A DNA stretch of 6,343 nucleotides from Burkholderiaceae bacterium. Lineage in GTDB: Bacteria; Pseudomonadota; Gammaproteobacteria; Burkholderiales; Burkholderiaceae_E. The stretch lies in NCBI GenBank assembly GCA_019428955.1, contig JAHYJF010000206.1:1-6343 (forward strand), read 5' to 3'. Below are positions 1 through 5,963 of this stretch, piece after piece. A program made the position numbers and the translations under genes. The notes under the pieces were generated by a model. That model saw only the letters and a program-made list of their open reading frames with translations, was not told the origin of the DNA and made no database searches. Numbering within the stretch: position 1 is the stretch's first letter; each line of letters begins with the position of its first letter.

Positions 1-1
1 C

Positions 2-100
2 CAGGTGAGCGAGAACATGAAGGCGCTGGCCGTGGTGCCCAAGCTCACGGCCGAGGTGCTCGCGCGGATCGACGCGATCGTCGGCGACAGCTTCGACTGA
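2..100 (+). CDS. Aldo/keto reductase, C-terminal 32 residues (5' partial)
   Basis: The window opens inside a reading frame that encodes 32 residues and ends at TGA 98-100. The fragment contains ENMKALAVVPKLTAEVLARIDAIVG. This matches the C-terminal helix typical of aldo/keto reductases related to the potassium-channel beta subunit and YghZ group, where an 'ENL+A..V.PKLT.EVL.RI+.I' stretch closes the TIM barrel. Such enzymes are cytosolic NADPH-dependent reductases of aldehydes and ketones. The catalytic Asp-Tyr-Lys-His residues lie outside the window, so activity and exact subfamily cannot be judged. The following acetyltransferase remnant starts 36 bases downstream in the same frame. Identification rests only on this short tail and is therefore moderate. 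Confidence 0.7.
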   Translation, partial: QVSENMKALAVVPKLTAEVLARIDAIVGDSFD

Positions 101-136
101 CCACCGGCGGCAGGCTCCATCCCCGAGGGCACTAAG

Positions 137-271
137 ATGGCGACGACTTTCCGCCTGGCGGGCTGCGCAATGGTGCAGCTGACCAGCGACAAGCGCCACC
201 GCGACGCCCACCGGTTCTACGAGAAGCTGGGCTACGCCTCCAGCCACGTAGGCCTGAAACTGAAGCTTTGA
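137..271 (+). pseudogene. GNAT acetyltransferase remnant, probably internally deleted (44 codons)
   Basis: ATG 137 to TGA 269-271 encodes 44 residues, with a possible ribosome site GAGGG at 125-129 seven bases ahead. Residues 9-44, including VQLTSDKRHRDAHRFYEKLGY and ending SSHVGLKLKL, match the last part of GNAT-fold N-acetyltransferases (acetyl-CoA dependent), where 'RFYE+LGF..SHEG.KL' is the closing beta6-beta7 region. GNAT proteins of this kind are usually about 150-165 residues, so more than 100 residues are missing. These include the acetyl-CoA-binding R/Q-x-x-G-x-G/A loop, so acetyltransferase activity is not expected. The first residues (MATTFRLA) resemble the normal N-terminus of this group. 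The likely history is an internal deletion joining codon ~8 to the C-terminal ~36 codons. A short expressed peptide cannot be excluded because start and ribosome site look usable. Confidence 0.7.
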
Positions 272-296
272 GCCGAGGCGGGCAGCAGGAGATTAA

Positions 297-749
297 ATGC
301 GACTCTGGACAGTACATCCCCGTTTCCTCGACGCGAAAGGACTGGTCGCGCTGTGGCGCGAGGCGCTGCTTGCCAAGGCGGTCCTCGAAGGCAAGACCAA
401 GGGCTATCGCAATCATCCCCAGCTGGTGCGCTTTCGCGCCCACCAGCAGCCGGTGGCGGCGGTCTGCGAGTACCTGCGCTGCGTCCTCGCCGAGGCGGTG
501 CAACGCGGCTACAGCTTCGACGCGACCAAGATTCCCGCCCAGCCGGTGCCGGTCGCGCCAATCGCGGAGACCAGCGGGCAGCTCGACTACGAATGGCAAC
601 ACCTGTGCGCCAAGCTCGCGGCCCGGGACCCGGCGCGCCTGGAAAGTTGCCGCGCGATCGACCGCCCCGATCCCCACCCCCTGTTTTACCTGGTGCCGGG
701 TGAAATCCGCGCTTGGGAGGTCGTCACCAAGCCCGGCGCGCGGGCCTGA
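297..749 (+). CDS. Pyrimidine dimer DNA glycosylase (T4 endonuclease V-like family)
   Basis: This complete 150-residue protein belongs to the family of T4 DenV, a glycosylase/AP lyase that cuts DNA at UV-induced cyclobutane pyrimidine dimers. Family hallmarks are the N-terminal MRLWTVHPRFLD, then GLVALWREALLAKAVLEGKTKGYRNHPQL (residues 15-43), and EAVQRGYSFD (~66-75). Against T4 endonuclease V as I remember it, R2, R21 and E22 fall at the active-site residues Arg3, Arg22 and Glu23, one position shifted, so Met1 occupies the place of the catalytic Thr2. The start is firm: an in-frame TAA (294-296) directly precedes ATG 297, and AGGAG (287-291) lies 5 bases upstream. The gene converges on the ThDP enzyme with 3 bases between the two stop codons. 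A role in repair of UV or other base damage is inferred from the family; many bacterial members are untested. Confidence 0.85.
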   Translation: MRLWTVHPRFLDAKGLVALWREALLAKAVLEGKTKGYRNHPQLVRFRAHQQPVAAVCEYLRCVLAEAVQRGYSFDATKIPAQPVPVAPIAETSGQLDYEWQHLCAKLAARDPARLESCRAIDRPDPHPLFYLVPGEIRAWEVVTKPGARA

Positions 750-752
750 TTC

Positions 753-2429
753 CTAGGAGCGCGCCGAGCGCTGCAAGGCACTGATGGTCGCGAACGTGCT
801 GATGTGTTCGAGCGCGCACATCACTTCGACCACTACCGGACCGGGGCACGCCAGCGCTTCGCGGGTTATCGGCAAGGCTTCTGCCAGGCTGGCAATGCGC
901 AGCCCCGTCGCACCGTAGGCGCGGGCCAGCGCCGCGAAATCGGGGTTGTGCAGGTCGGTGCCGTGGTTGCGTCCCGGGTAGCTGCGTTCCTGGTGCATCC
1001 GGATGGTTCCGTAGCTGGCGTTGTTGCAAACGAACACCTTCACGGGCACGCCGTACTGGATAGCCGTGGCCAGTTCCGCGCCGGTCATCAGGAAACCGCC
1101 GTCGCCGATCATCGTAACCACCTGGCGCTGGGGGTAGAGCAACCCGGTGGCGACCGCGGCCGGCATCGCCAGCCCCATCGCGCCGCCGATCGCGCCCACC
1201 AGCCGGTGGTGGCCGGAGAACGCGAAATGACGGTGGAGCCAGCCCGAGAAGTTGCCGGCGTCGGTTATCAGCACCGCATCTTCGTCCAGGCCCTCGTCCA
1301 GTGCGGCAACGACCGCGCCCATGTCGAGCGAGCCATCGGCCGGCGGCTGCCACGGCCGGAGCGCGCTGACATAACCGTGGATGCGCTTGATCCAGTCGTC
1401 GCGCGCTCCGGACACAGCGGGCAGCACGGTACCGGCATCGATCGCCGCCAGTTCGGCCAGGAAGGCGACCGGATCGGCGAGCACCGGATGGTGGGCGGCG
1501 ATAACCCGTCCGGGCACTTGTGGATCGTCGTGGACATGGACCAGCGTCTGGCGCGGATCGGGCGCGTGCGGGAAGCGATAGCCCTGGGTGCTTACCTCGC
1601 CGAGCCGGGTGCCGATCGCCAGCACCAGATCGGCCTCCTCGTAGAGCGCGACCTGGTCGGGTGCGATCTTGAAACCGAGGTGTCCGCCGTAGAGCTGATG
1701 AGCGTTGGGGAACTGGTCCTGGCGCTTGAAGGTCAGCACCACCGGCAAGCGCAACACCTCGGCCGAGCGCTGCAATACGGCGCGTGCGTCAGCGCTGGCA
1801 AACGCGCCCCCGACCACCAGCAGCGGACGCTCGGCGAGCGCCAGCAAGGGCGCAATGGCGGCCGCCATGCTTGGCGCGCTGCCGATGCCCAGCAGCGGAC
1901 GCGGCGCCACCACCGCGGCAGCGGTTGGTTCGTCGAGCACGTCCTCGGGCAGGACCACGATGACCGGCCCCGGCGTCGGACTGAGCGCGATGGTAAAAGC
2001 CTGGGCAACGATCTCGGGCAGGCGTTCTGCGTCGTGCACCACCGCGACCCACTTGGCGAGATCGGCGAAGGTCTTGGCGTAGTCGACTTCCTGGAAGGCG
2101 CCGCGGCCGATTTCGTGGCGCGGCACGTGGCCGATGAACAGCACCAGCGGGCTGGCATCCTGCTCGGCCAGGTGCACGCCGATCGCGGCATTGGTCGCGC
2201 CTGGGCCGCGGCTGACGAAGGCCACCCCGACCGCCGCCGTGAGCTTGGCGTGAGTCAGCGCCATCAGCGCCGCGCCGCTTTCATGGCGGCAGGTGATGGT
2301 GGCGATTTCGTCGCGCTGGTGCAGGGCGTCGAGCACGCTGAGAAAGCTCTCGCCGGGGACGCAGAAGACCCGTGGCACGCCGTGGGCCACCAGGCAATCG
2401 ATCAGCAAGTCTGCGCAACGTCGTGTCAT
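753..2429 (-). CDS. Thiamine-diphosphate-dependent enzyme, acetolactate synthase (IlvB)-like
   Basis: This 558-residue protein has the three-domain layout of the acetolactate synthase / 2-oxoacid decarboxylase superfamily: PYR domain (~1-165), central domain (~190-325) and PP domain (~365-540). The catalytic glutamate that activates the cofactor is present in CRHESGAA (E50). The ThDP/Mg signature runs from GDG (442-444) to NN (469-470), followed by ASYGTIRMHQERSYPGR. SRGPGATNA (73-81) and GAFQEVD (110-116) are also acetolactate-synthase-like. Retention of E50 argues against glyoxylate carboligase, which has Val there. No small regulatory IlvN subunit is next to it, so a catabolic decarboxylase or carboligase is more likely than the branched-chain biosynthetic enzyme; the substrate is unknown. 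I chose ATG 2429 rather than an in-frame TTG at 2444 because AAAGG lies 7 bases before the ATG and overlaps the longer version. It is divergent from the TRAP operon and probably shares control with it. The stop is TAG at 753-755. Confidence 0.9.
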   Translation of the reverse strand: MTRRCADLLIDCLVAHGVPRVFCVPGESFLSVLDALHQRDEIATITCRHESGAALMALTHAKLTAAVGVAFVSRGPGATNAAIGVHLAEQDASPLVLFIGHVPRHEIGRGAFQEVDYAKTFADLAKWVAVVHDAERLPEIVAQAFTIALSPTPGPVIVVLPEDVLDEPTAAAVVAPRPLLGIGSAPSMAAAIAPLLALAERPLLVVGGAFASADARAVLQRSAEVLRLPVVLTFKRQDQFPNAHQLYGGHLGFKIAPDQVALYEEADLVLAIGTRLGEVSTQGYRFPHAPDPRQTLVHVHDDPQVPGRVIAAHHPVLADPVAFLAELAAIDAGTVLPAVSGARDDWIKRIHGYVSALRPWQPPADGSLDMGAVVAALDEGLDEDAVLITDAGNFSGWLHRHFAFSGHHRLVGAIGGAMGLAMPAAVATGLLYPQRQVVTMIGDGGFLMTGAELATAIQYGVPVKVFVCNNASYGTIRMHQERSYPGRNHGTDLHNPDFAALARAYGATGLRIASLAEALPITREALACPGPVVVEVMCALEHISTFATISALQRSARS

Positions 2430-2436
2430 CGGTGTG

Positions 2437-2441
2437 CCTTT
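2437..2441 (-). promoter_or_regulatory. Ribosome-binding site fixing the start of the ThDP enzyme
   Basis: On the minus strand AAAGG ends 7 bases before ATG 2429. It lies within the first codons that a TTG start at 2444 would use. Ribosome binding here supports the 558-residue form over a 563-residue form. Confidence 0.55.
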
Positions 2442-2453
2442 CAAGGTGTTCGT

Positions 2454-2483
2454 GGTAGCGGCGAAAGATCGTAGTATGCTACC
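2454..2483. promoter_or_regulatory. Possible operator: nested inverted repeats upstream of the ThDP gene
   Basis: GGTAGC (2454-2459) is repeated in inverted orientation as GCTACC (2478-2483), with 18 bases between. Inside the right end a tighter imperfect palindrome, GTAG-TATG-CTAC (2471-2482), matches itself at 10 of 12 positions. It lies 24-54 bases before the ThDP start and about 115-145 bases before the binding-protein start, suitable for a repressor or activator acting on one or both divergent promoters. The repeats are short and could be chance, and no cognate regulator is visible. Confidence 0.3.
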
Positions 2484-2597
2484 GGCCAGGGCGCCGACAC
2501 GTCTCGCAAGCGCCCAGAAATGCTAATCGCTCTCTGAAACACGGGGCGCGATATCCAGCAATGACCCGTCGCTGGCGGGCAATCAGGGGGAGATCAG

Positions 2598-3752
2598 ATG
2601 AAAATCAAGTTGAAATCGGCGGGATGCATCGGCGTAGTTGCGGCAGCCTTCGTCGGGCAAGTGGCATGGGCGCAGGTGACGCTGCCGGCGCAGATCTCAT
2701 GGACGGCCTACGACGTTGGTTCGGCAGGCTATAACCAGGCGGTGGCGATCGGCTCGGCCCTGAAGAACGAACTCAAGGTCGACCTCAGGGTGCTCCCGGG
2801 CAAGAACGATGTCTCGCGGCAGGTACCGCTTCGGGCCAGGCAGGTACAGTTCTCGGCCACCGGCGTGGGCGCCAGCTATCTGGCGCAGGAAGGGGTGCTC
2901 GACTTTGGCGCCAAGACCTGGGGTCCGCAGGAAGTGCGCGTCTTGATGACCGCCAATGCCGACAGCAACCTGACGGTGGGCGTCGCCGCCGACCTTGGGA
3001 TCAAGAACTTCGCCGATTTGCGCGGCAAGCGCGTCGCCTACATCCTTGGTTCCCCGTCGCTCAACGAGAACGTCACCGCCATCCTCACGTTTGCCAACCT
3101 GAGCTGGGACGACGTCAAGAAGGTCGAGTTCCCGGGCTTCGGACAGTCATGGGATGGCATCATCAACAATCAGGTCGATGCGGCGTTCGCGACCACGACC
3201 TCCGGCAAGGCCTATCAGCTCGAGGCTTCGCCGCGCGGCATCTTCTGGCCGCCACTGCCCCATAACGACAAGGAAGGCTGGAAGCGTCTTCAGGACAAGG
3301 CGCCGTTCTTCGTGCCCAACGTCGCGACCGAAGGCGCGGGGTTGTCGAAGGAGAAACCCAACGAAGGCGCCGCCTATCCGTATCCGATCCTGATCGCGTA
3401 CGCCGACCAGAACGCTGAGCTGGCCTACAACATGACCAAGGCCATGGTGACCCTGTACCCGAAATACCAGGGTTCTGCACCCGGGATCAACGGCTGGGCG
3501 CTCGAACGCCAGCGCTTCGAGTGGGCCGTCCCGTATCACGATGGCGCGATCCGCTACTTCAAGGAAATCGGCAAGTGGACCGACACTCACCAGAAGCACA
3601 ACGATAACCTCGTCAAGCGCCAGCAGGTCCTGAAAGCGGCGTGGGCCGAGGCAGTCGCGAGCAAGGTTGGCGACGACCAATTCAGCAAGAACTGGATGGC
3701 GGTTCGTGCCAAGCGGCTCGAAGCCGCAGGCCTGCCGGTAGTCTATCGCTAG
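2598..3752 (+). CDS. TAXI-family TRAP transporter solute-binding protein
   Basis: This 384-residue periplasmic receptor captures a small organic solute and delivers it to the TRAP permease encoded next. A signal peptide is clear: positive start MKIKLK, hydrophobic core ~10-20, and AWA|Q as the likely cleavage site after residue 25. The mature part shows TAXI (TRAP-associated extracytoplasmic immunogenic) features: YDVGSAGYNQAVAIGSALKNEL (38-59), the PLRARQVQFSATGVGASYLAQEG stretch (77-99), FADLRGKRVAYILGSPSLNENVTAIL (138-163), IINNQVDAAFATTTSGKAYQLEAS (188-211) and PYHDGAIRYFKEIGKW (312-327). It is longer than many TAXI proteins (roughly 320 residues) through a charged C-terminal helix region. 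ATG 2598 follows AGGGGGAGA at 2585-2593. It is first in the operon, and a strong hairpin separates it from the permease. Known TAXI ligands such as glutamate and 2-oxoglutarate suggest a carboxylate, but the ligand here is unknown. Confidence 0.92.
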   Translation: MKIKLKSAGCIGVVAAAFVGQVAWAQVTLPAQISWTAYDVGSAGYNQAVAIGSALKNELKVDLRVLPGKNDVSRQVPLRARQVQFSATGVGASYLAQEGVLDFGAKTWGPQEVRVLMTANADSNLTVGVAADLGIKNFADLRGKRVAYILGSPSLNENVTAILTFANLSWDDVKKVEFPGFGQSWDGIINNQVDAAFATTTSGKAYQLEASPRGIFWPPLPHNDKEGWKRLQDKAPFFVPNVATEGAGLSKEKPNEGAAYPYPILIAYADQNAELAYNMTKAMVTLYPKYQGSAPGINGWALERQRFEWAVPYHDGAIRYFKEIGKWTDTHQKHNDNLVKRQQVLKAAWAEAVASKVGDDQFSKNWMAVRAKRLEAAGLPVVYR

Positions 3753-3760
3753 ACCTGATT

Positions 3761-3803
3761 GCACTGCGGCCGCCGGTACCGATCGTGCCGGCGGCCGTTG
3801 TGC
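3761..3803 (+). promoter_or_regulatory. Strong intra-operon RNA hairpin between binding protein and permease
   Basis: CGGCCGCCGG (3767-3776) and CCGGCGGCCG (3788-3797) are perfect 10-base complements. The 11-base interval can add U-G, A-U and C-G pairs inward, leaving a 5-base loop (3780-3784). After one G-U pair and one mismatch, outer GCAC (3761-3764) pairs with GTGC (3800-3803). The stem begins 8 bases after the binding-protein stop. No U-run follows, so it is not a classical intrinsic terminator. A role in 3'-end protection or partial attenuation would make the receptor more abundant than the permease, as is usual for TRAP systems; this is inference. Confidence 0.65.
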
Positions 3804-3872
3804 TTGCCGCGCCAACAACACTCGGCGCGGCACCGAACATGCCGATTCCAGCTCCCGGGAGCATCAAGCCTA

Positions 3873-5930
3873 ATGGTTCAGTCCGGCAACTCCGTGACAC
3901 CGGCCGAGGTGCCGGCTCCAGCCGATCAGACCGATGCCGAACTGCGCGTCGCAATGGCGCGCATCAGCGACGAACTGCGCTATCGAACTCCTCCCGGCTG
4001 GCTGCGCCCGATCCTGATCGTGGCGACGCTCGCGGCAATAGCGCTTGCGGTCAACCAACTGTTCAACCTCCGGCTCTTCGGCATCGTGGTGCTGGAGAAC
4101 CGCTATCTCTACGGATTGGCCGGGATGTTCCTGGCGCTGACGTTTTGCGCGTTTCCTGCCACCAAGCGCGCAGCTCCGCAGGGGGCGCCCTGGTACGACC
4201 TGACCCTGGCGCTGCTCGCCCTCGCTGCCGCCGGCTATTTTGTCTGGACGGGGGAAGAGAGCCTGATGGGCGGCTGGGAATACGGCGCTCCGGTTGCCGC
4301 GCAGGTGATGTCCTACGTGCTGTGGCTGACGATACTGGAAGCGACGCGCCGCACCGGCGGACTGGTGATCTTCACCATCGTGGTGATCTTCTCGCTGTAC
4401 CCGGTCTTCAACGACCTGTTGCCCGGGCCGATTTCGGGGATCGCGCGTCCGATAAGCGACACCATCGTCTTTCACATCATTTCGAGCGAGAGTTCGTTCG
4501 GCATTCCGATGCGTGCCTTCGGCGAGATCGTCGTCGGTTTCATCATCTTCGGCTCGGTGCTTCAGTACACCGGCGGCGGGAAATTCTTCAATGACCTGGC
4601 GCTGGCCCTGGTTGGACGCTACCGCGGCGGCGCAGCCAAGGTGTCGATCTTTGCCAGCGGGTTCATGGGTTCGCTAAGCGGCAGCGTCATCTCGAACGTG
4701 CTGACCACGGGGGTGGTGTCGATACCCGCGATGAAGCGCACCGGATTCAGCAAGGAGTACGCGGGGGCGACCGAGGCCTGCGCGTCGACCGGCGGGGTGC
4801 TGATGCCGCCGGTGATGGGCACCACCGCCTTCGTGATGGCGTCTTTCCTGGGAATGCCCTACGCGCAGATAGCCCTGGCGGCGGCCGTTCCTTCGCTGCT
4901 TTACTACTTCGCGCTGTTCGTGCAACTCGACGCCTATGCGGCGCGCCGCGGGCTCAAGGGGCTGAGCCGCGAGGAATTGCCCCGGCTGGGGGAGACCCTC
5001 GCGGGCGGCTGGCAATACCTCTTCGTATTCGCGCTGCTGATCTGGGTGATGATGTATTTTCGCCAGGAAACCTTGGCGCCGTTCTACGCCACGGCCTTGC
5101 TTCTGGTCATCAATCAGTTCTCGCGCGAGACGCGCTTGACGCTGGCGAGCGCGGCCACCCTGGTGCTGGCGATCGGACGCTCGCTGGCTGAACTGGTTTC
5201 GGTGCTGCTCGGGGTGGGCCTGATCGTAGGCGCCTTCTCGGCAACCGGACTGGCCGGCACGCTGGTCAACGACCTGGTGTTCATAGCCGGCAATTCGGTC
5301 ATCGCACTGCTGGTGATGGCGGCGATCACGAGCTTCATCTTTGGCATGGGCATGACGGTAACGGCGTGCTACATCTTCCTGGCGATCGTGGTCGCACCGG
5401 CACTCACCAAGGCCGGCCTCGATCCGCTGGCGGTTCACCTGTTCATCATGTACTGGGGAATGGTGTCGTTCATCACGCCTCCGGTCGCGCTGGGAGCCTT
5501 CGCGGCGGGAACGCTCGCCGGATCGGGACCGATGCGCACCGGTTTTGCGGCGATGCGGCTGGGCAGCATCATCTACTTCCTGCCGTTCTTCTTCGTCCTC
5601 AATCCGGCACTGATCGGCCGGGGGGAGCCGCTGGAAGTGATCGTGGTGGTGCTGACCGCGGTGCTCGGAATCTATATGATCGGCGCGGCCCTGCAGGGCT
5701 ATGCCGCCGGATTCGGCAGGTTCAACGACCGGCCGATCGACTGGCTCGGTCGGACGCTGCTGTTCTTCGCGGGACTGTTCTTTGCTGCGCCGGGAGGGGG
5801 AGAAATCGGCCTGAGCCACTTGCAGCTGTCGCTGGTCGGACTGGCCCTGGGCACACCACCGCTGGTATACGTTTTCCTCGGCCGGCGCATCAGGCGGCGC
5901 GCGGCGCTAGCGCAGAACGGATCGCCTTGA
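3873..5930 (+). CDS. TRAP transporter fused permease (DctQM-type, TAXI system)
   Basis: This 685-residue inner-membrane protein is the ion-coupled permease partner of the upstream receptor. It fuses a small DctQ-like part (about four or five hydrophobic segments between residues 45 and 182) to a large DctM-like part (~218 to the end, a dozen or more segments), as is usual for TAXI-type systems, so no separate small subunit is needed. Conserved stretches are GSLSGSVISNVLTTGVVSIPAMKRTGF (266-292), EACASTGGVLMPPVMGTTAF (301-320), SFIFGMGMTVTACYIF (487-502) and YWGMVSFITPPVALGAFAAGTLAG (527-550). The two halves, each with a PP-containing loop, reflect the internal repeat of DctM proteins. I chose ATG 3873, with GGGAG at 3857-3861 eleven bases upstream; the spacing is long. 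A TTG at 3759 would add 38 Arg/Cys-rich residues translated through the hairpin and is unlikely. No frameshift or stop is seen and it appears functional. Confidence 0.92.
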   Translation: MVQSGNSVTPAEVPAPADQTDAELRVAMARISDELRYRTPPGWLRPILIVATLAAIALAVNQLFNLRLFGIVVLENRYLYGLAGMFLALTFCAFPATKRAAPQGAPWYDLTLALLALAAAGYFVWTGEESLMGGWEYGAPVAAQVMSYVLWLTILEATRRTGGLVIFTIVVIFSLYPVFNDLLPGPISGIARPISDTIVFHIISSESSFGIPMRAFGEIVVGFIIFGSVLQYTGGGKFFNDLALALVGRYRGGAAKVSIFASGFMGSLSGSVISNVLTTGVVSIPAMKRTGFSKEYAGATEACASTGGVLMPPVMGTTAFVMASFLGMPYAQIALAAAVPSLLYYFALFVQLDAYAARRGLKGLSREELPRLGETLAGGWQYLFVFALLIWVMMYFRQETLAPFYATALLLVINQFSRETRLTLASAATLVLAIGRSLAELVSVLLGVGLIVGAFSATGLAGTLVNDLVFIAGNSVIALLVMAAITSFIFGMGMTVTACYIFLAIVVAPALTKAGLDPLAVHLFIMYWGMVSFITPPVALGAFAAGTLAGSGPMRTGFAAMRLGSIIYFLPFFFVLNPALIGRGEPLEVIVVVLTAVLGIYMIGAALQGYAAGFGRFNDRPIDWLGRTLLFFAGLFFAAPGGGEIGLSHLQLSLVGLALGTPPLVYVFLGRRIRRRAALAQNGSP

Positions 5931-5963
5931 GCAGCGATGACCAGCGGCATTGACGGAGAAGAT

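Larger units (their letters stand above)
2430..2597. promoter_or_regulatory. Divergent intergenic control region between ThDP enzyme and TRAP operon
   Basis: These 168 bases separate two genes transcribed away from each other and must hold both promoters. I find no hexamer pair close to the sigma-70 consensus with proper spacing in either direction; 'gctaat' at 2522-2527 (+) and 'catact' on the minus strand near 2475 are only weak -10 candidates. The half near the ThDP gene holds inverted-repeat sequence (separate entry). The half near the transporter can form weak competing hairpins: CCAGC 2555-2559 with GCTGG 2571-2575, and CCCG 2565-2568 with CGGG 2576-2579. The transporter's ribosome site, AGGGGGAGA, occupies 2585-2593. 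No regulator gene is adjacent. Confidence 0.6.

Noticed and set aside
758..772. Small hairpin AGCGC/GCGCT as a bidirectional terminator for the convergent genes
   Set aside because: The stem is only 5 bp, has no T-run on either side and lies inside the ThDP coding sequence; such stems are common at this GC content.
804..2474. Long open frame (556 codons) on the plus strand opposite the ThDP enzyme
   Set aside because: Its translation is rich in Arg, His, Gln and Gly with no recognisable domain. It mirrors a well-matched ThDP gene, and such antisense open frames are expected in GC-rich DNA.
2521..2580. Riboswitch or leader RNA ahead of the TRAP operon
   Set aside because: Only short, mutually exclusive 4-5 bp stems are seen, and no known riboswitch core could be recognised.
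3759..3872. Permease start at TTG 3759, adding 38 residues
   Set aside because: The extra residues are Arg/Cys/Pro-rich, unlike a TRAP permease N-terminus, and are translated through the strong hairpin. ATG 3873 gives a normal fused permease.
4674..5819. Open frame (381 codons) on the minus strand inside the permease
   Set aside because: The product is an Arg/Gln/His-rich low-complexity string without family features and lies wholly opposite conserved TRAP permease sequence.
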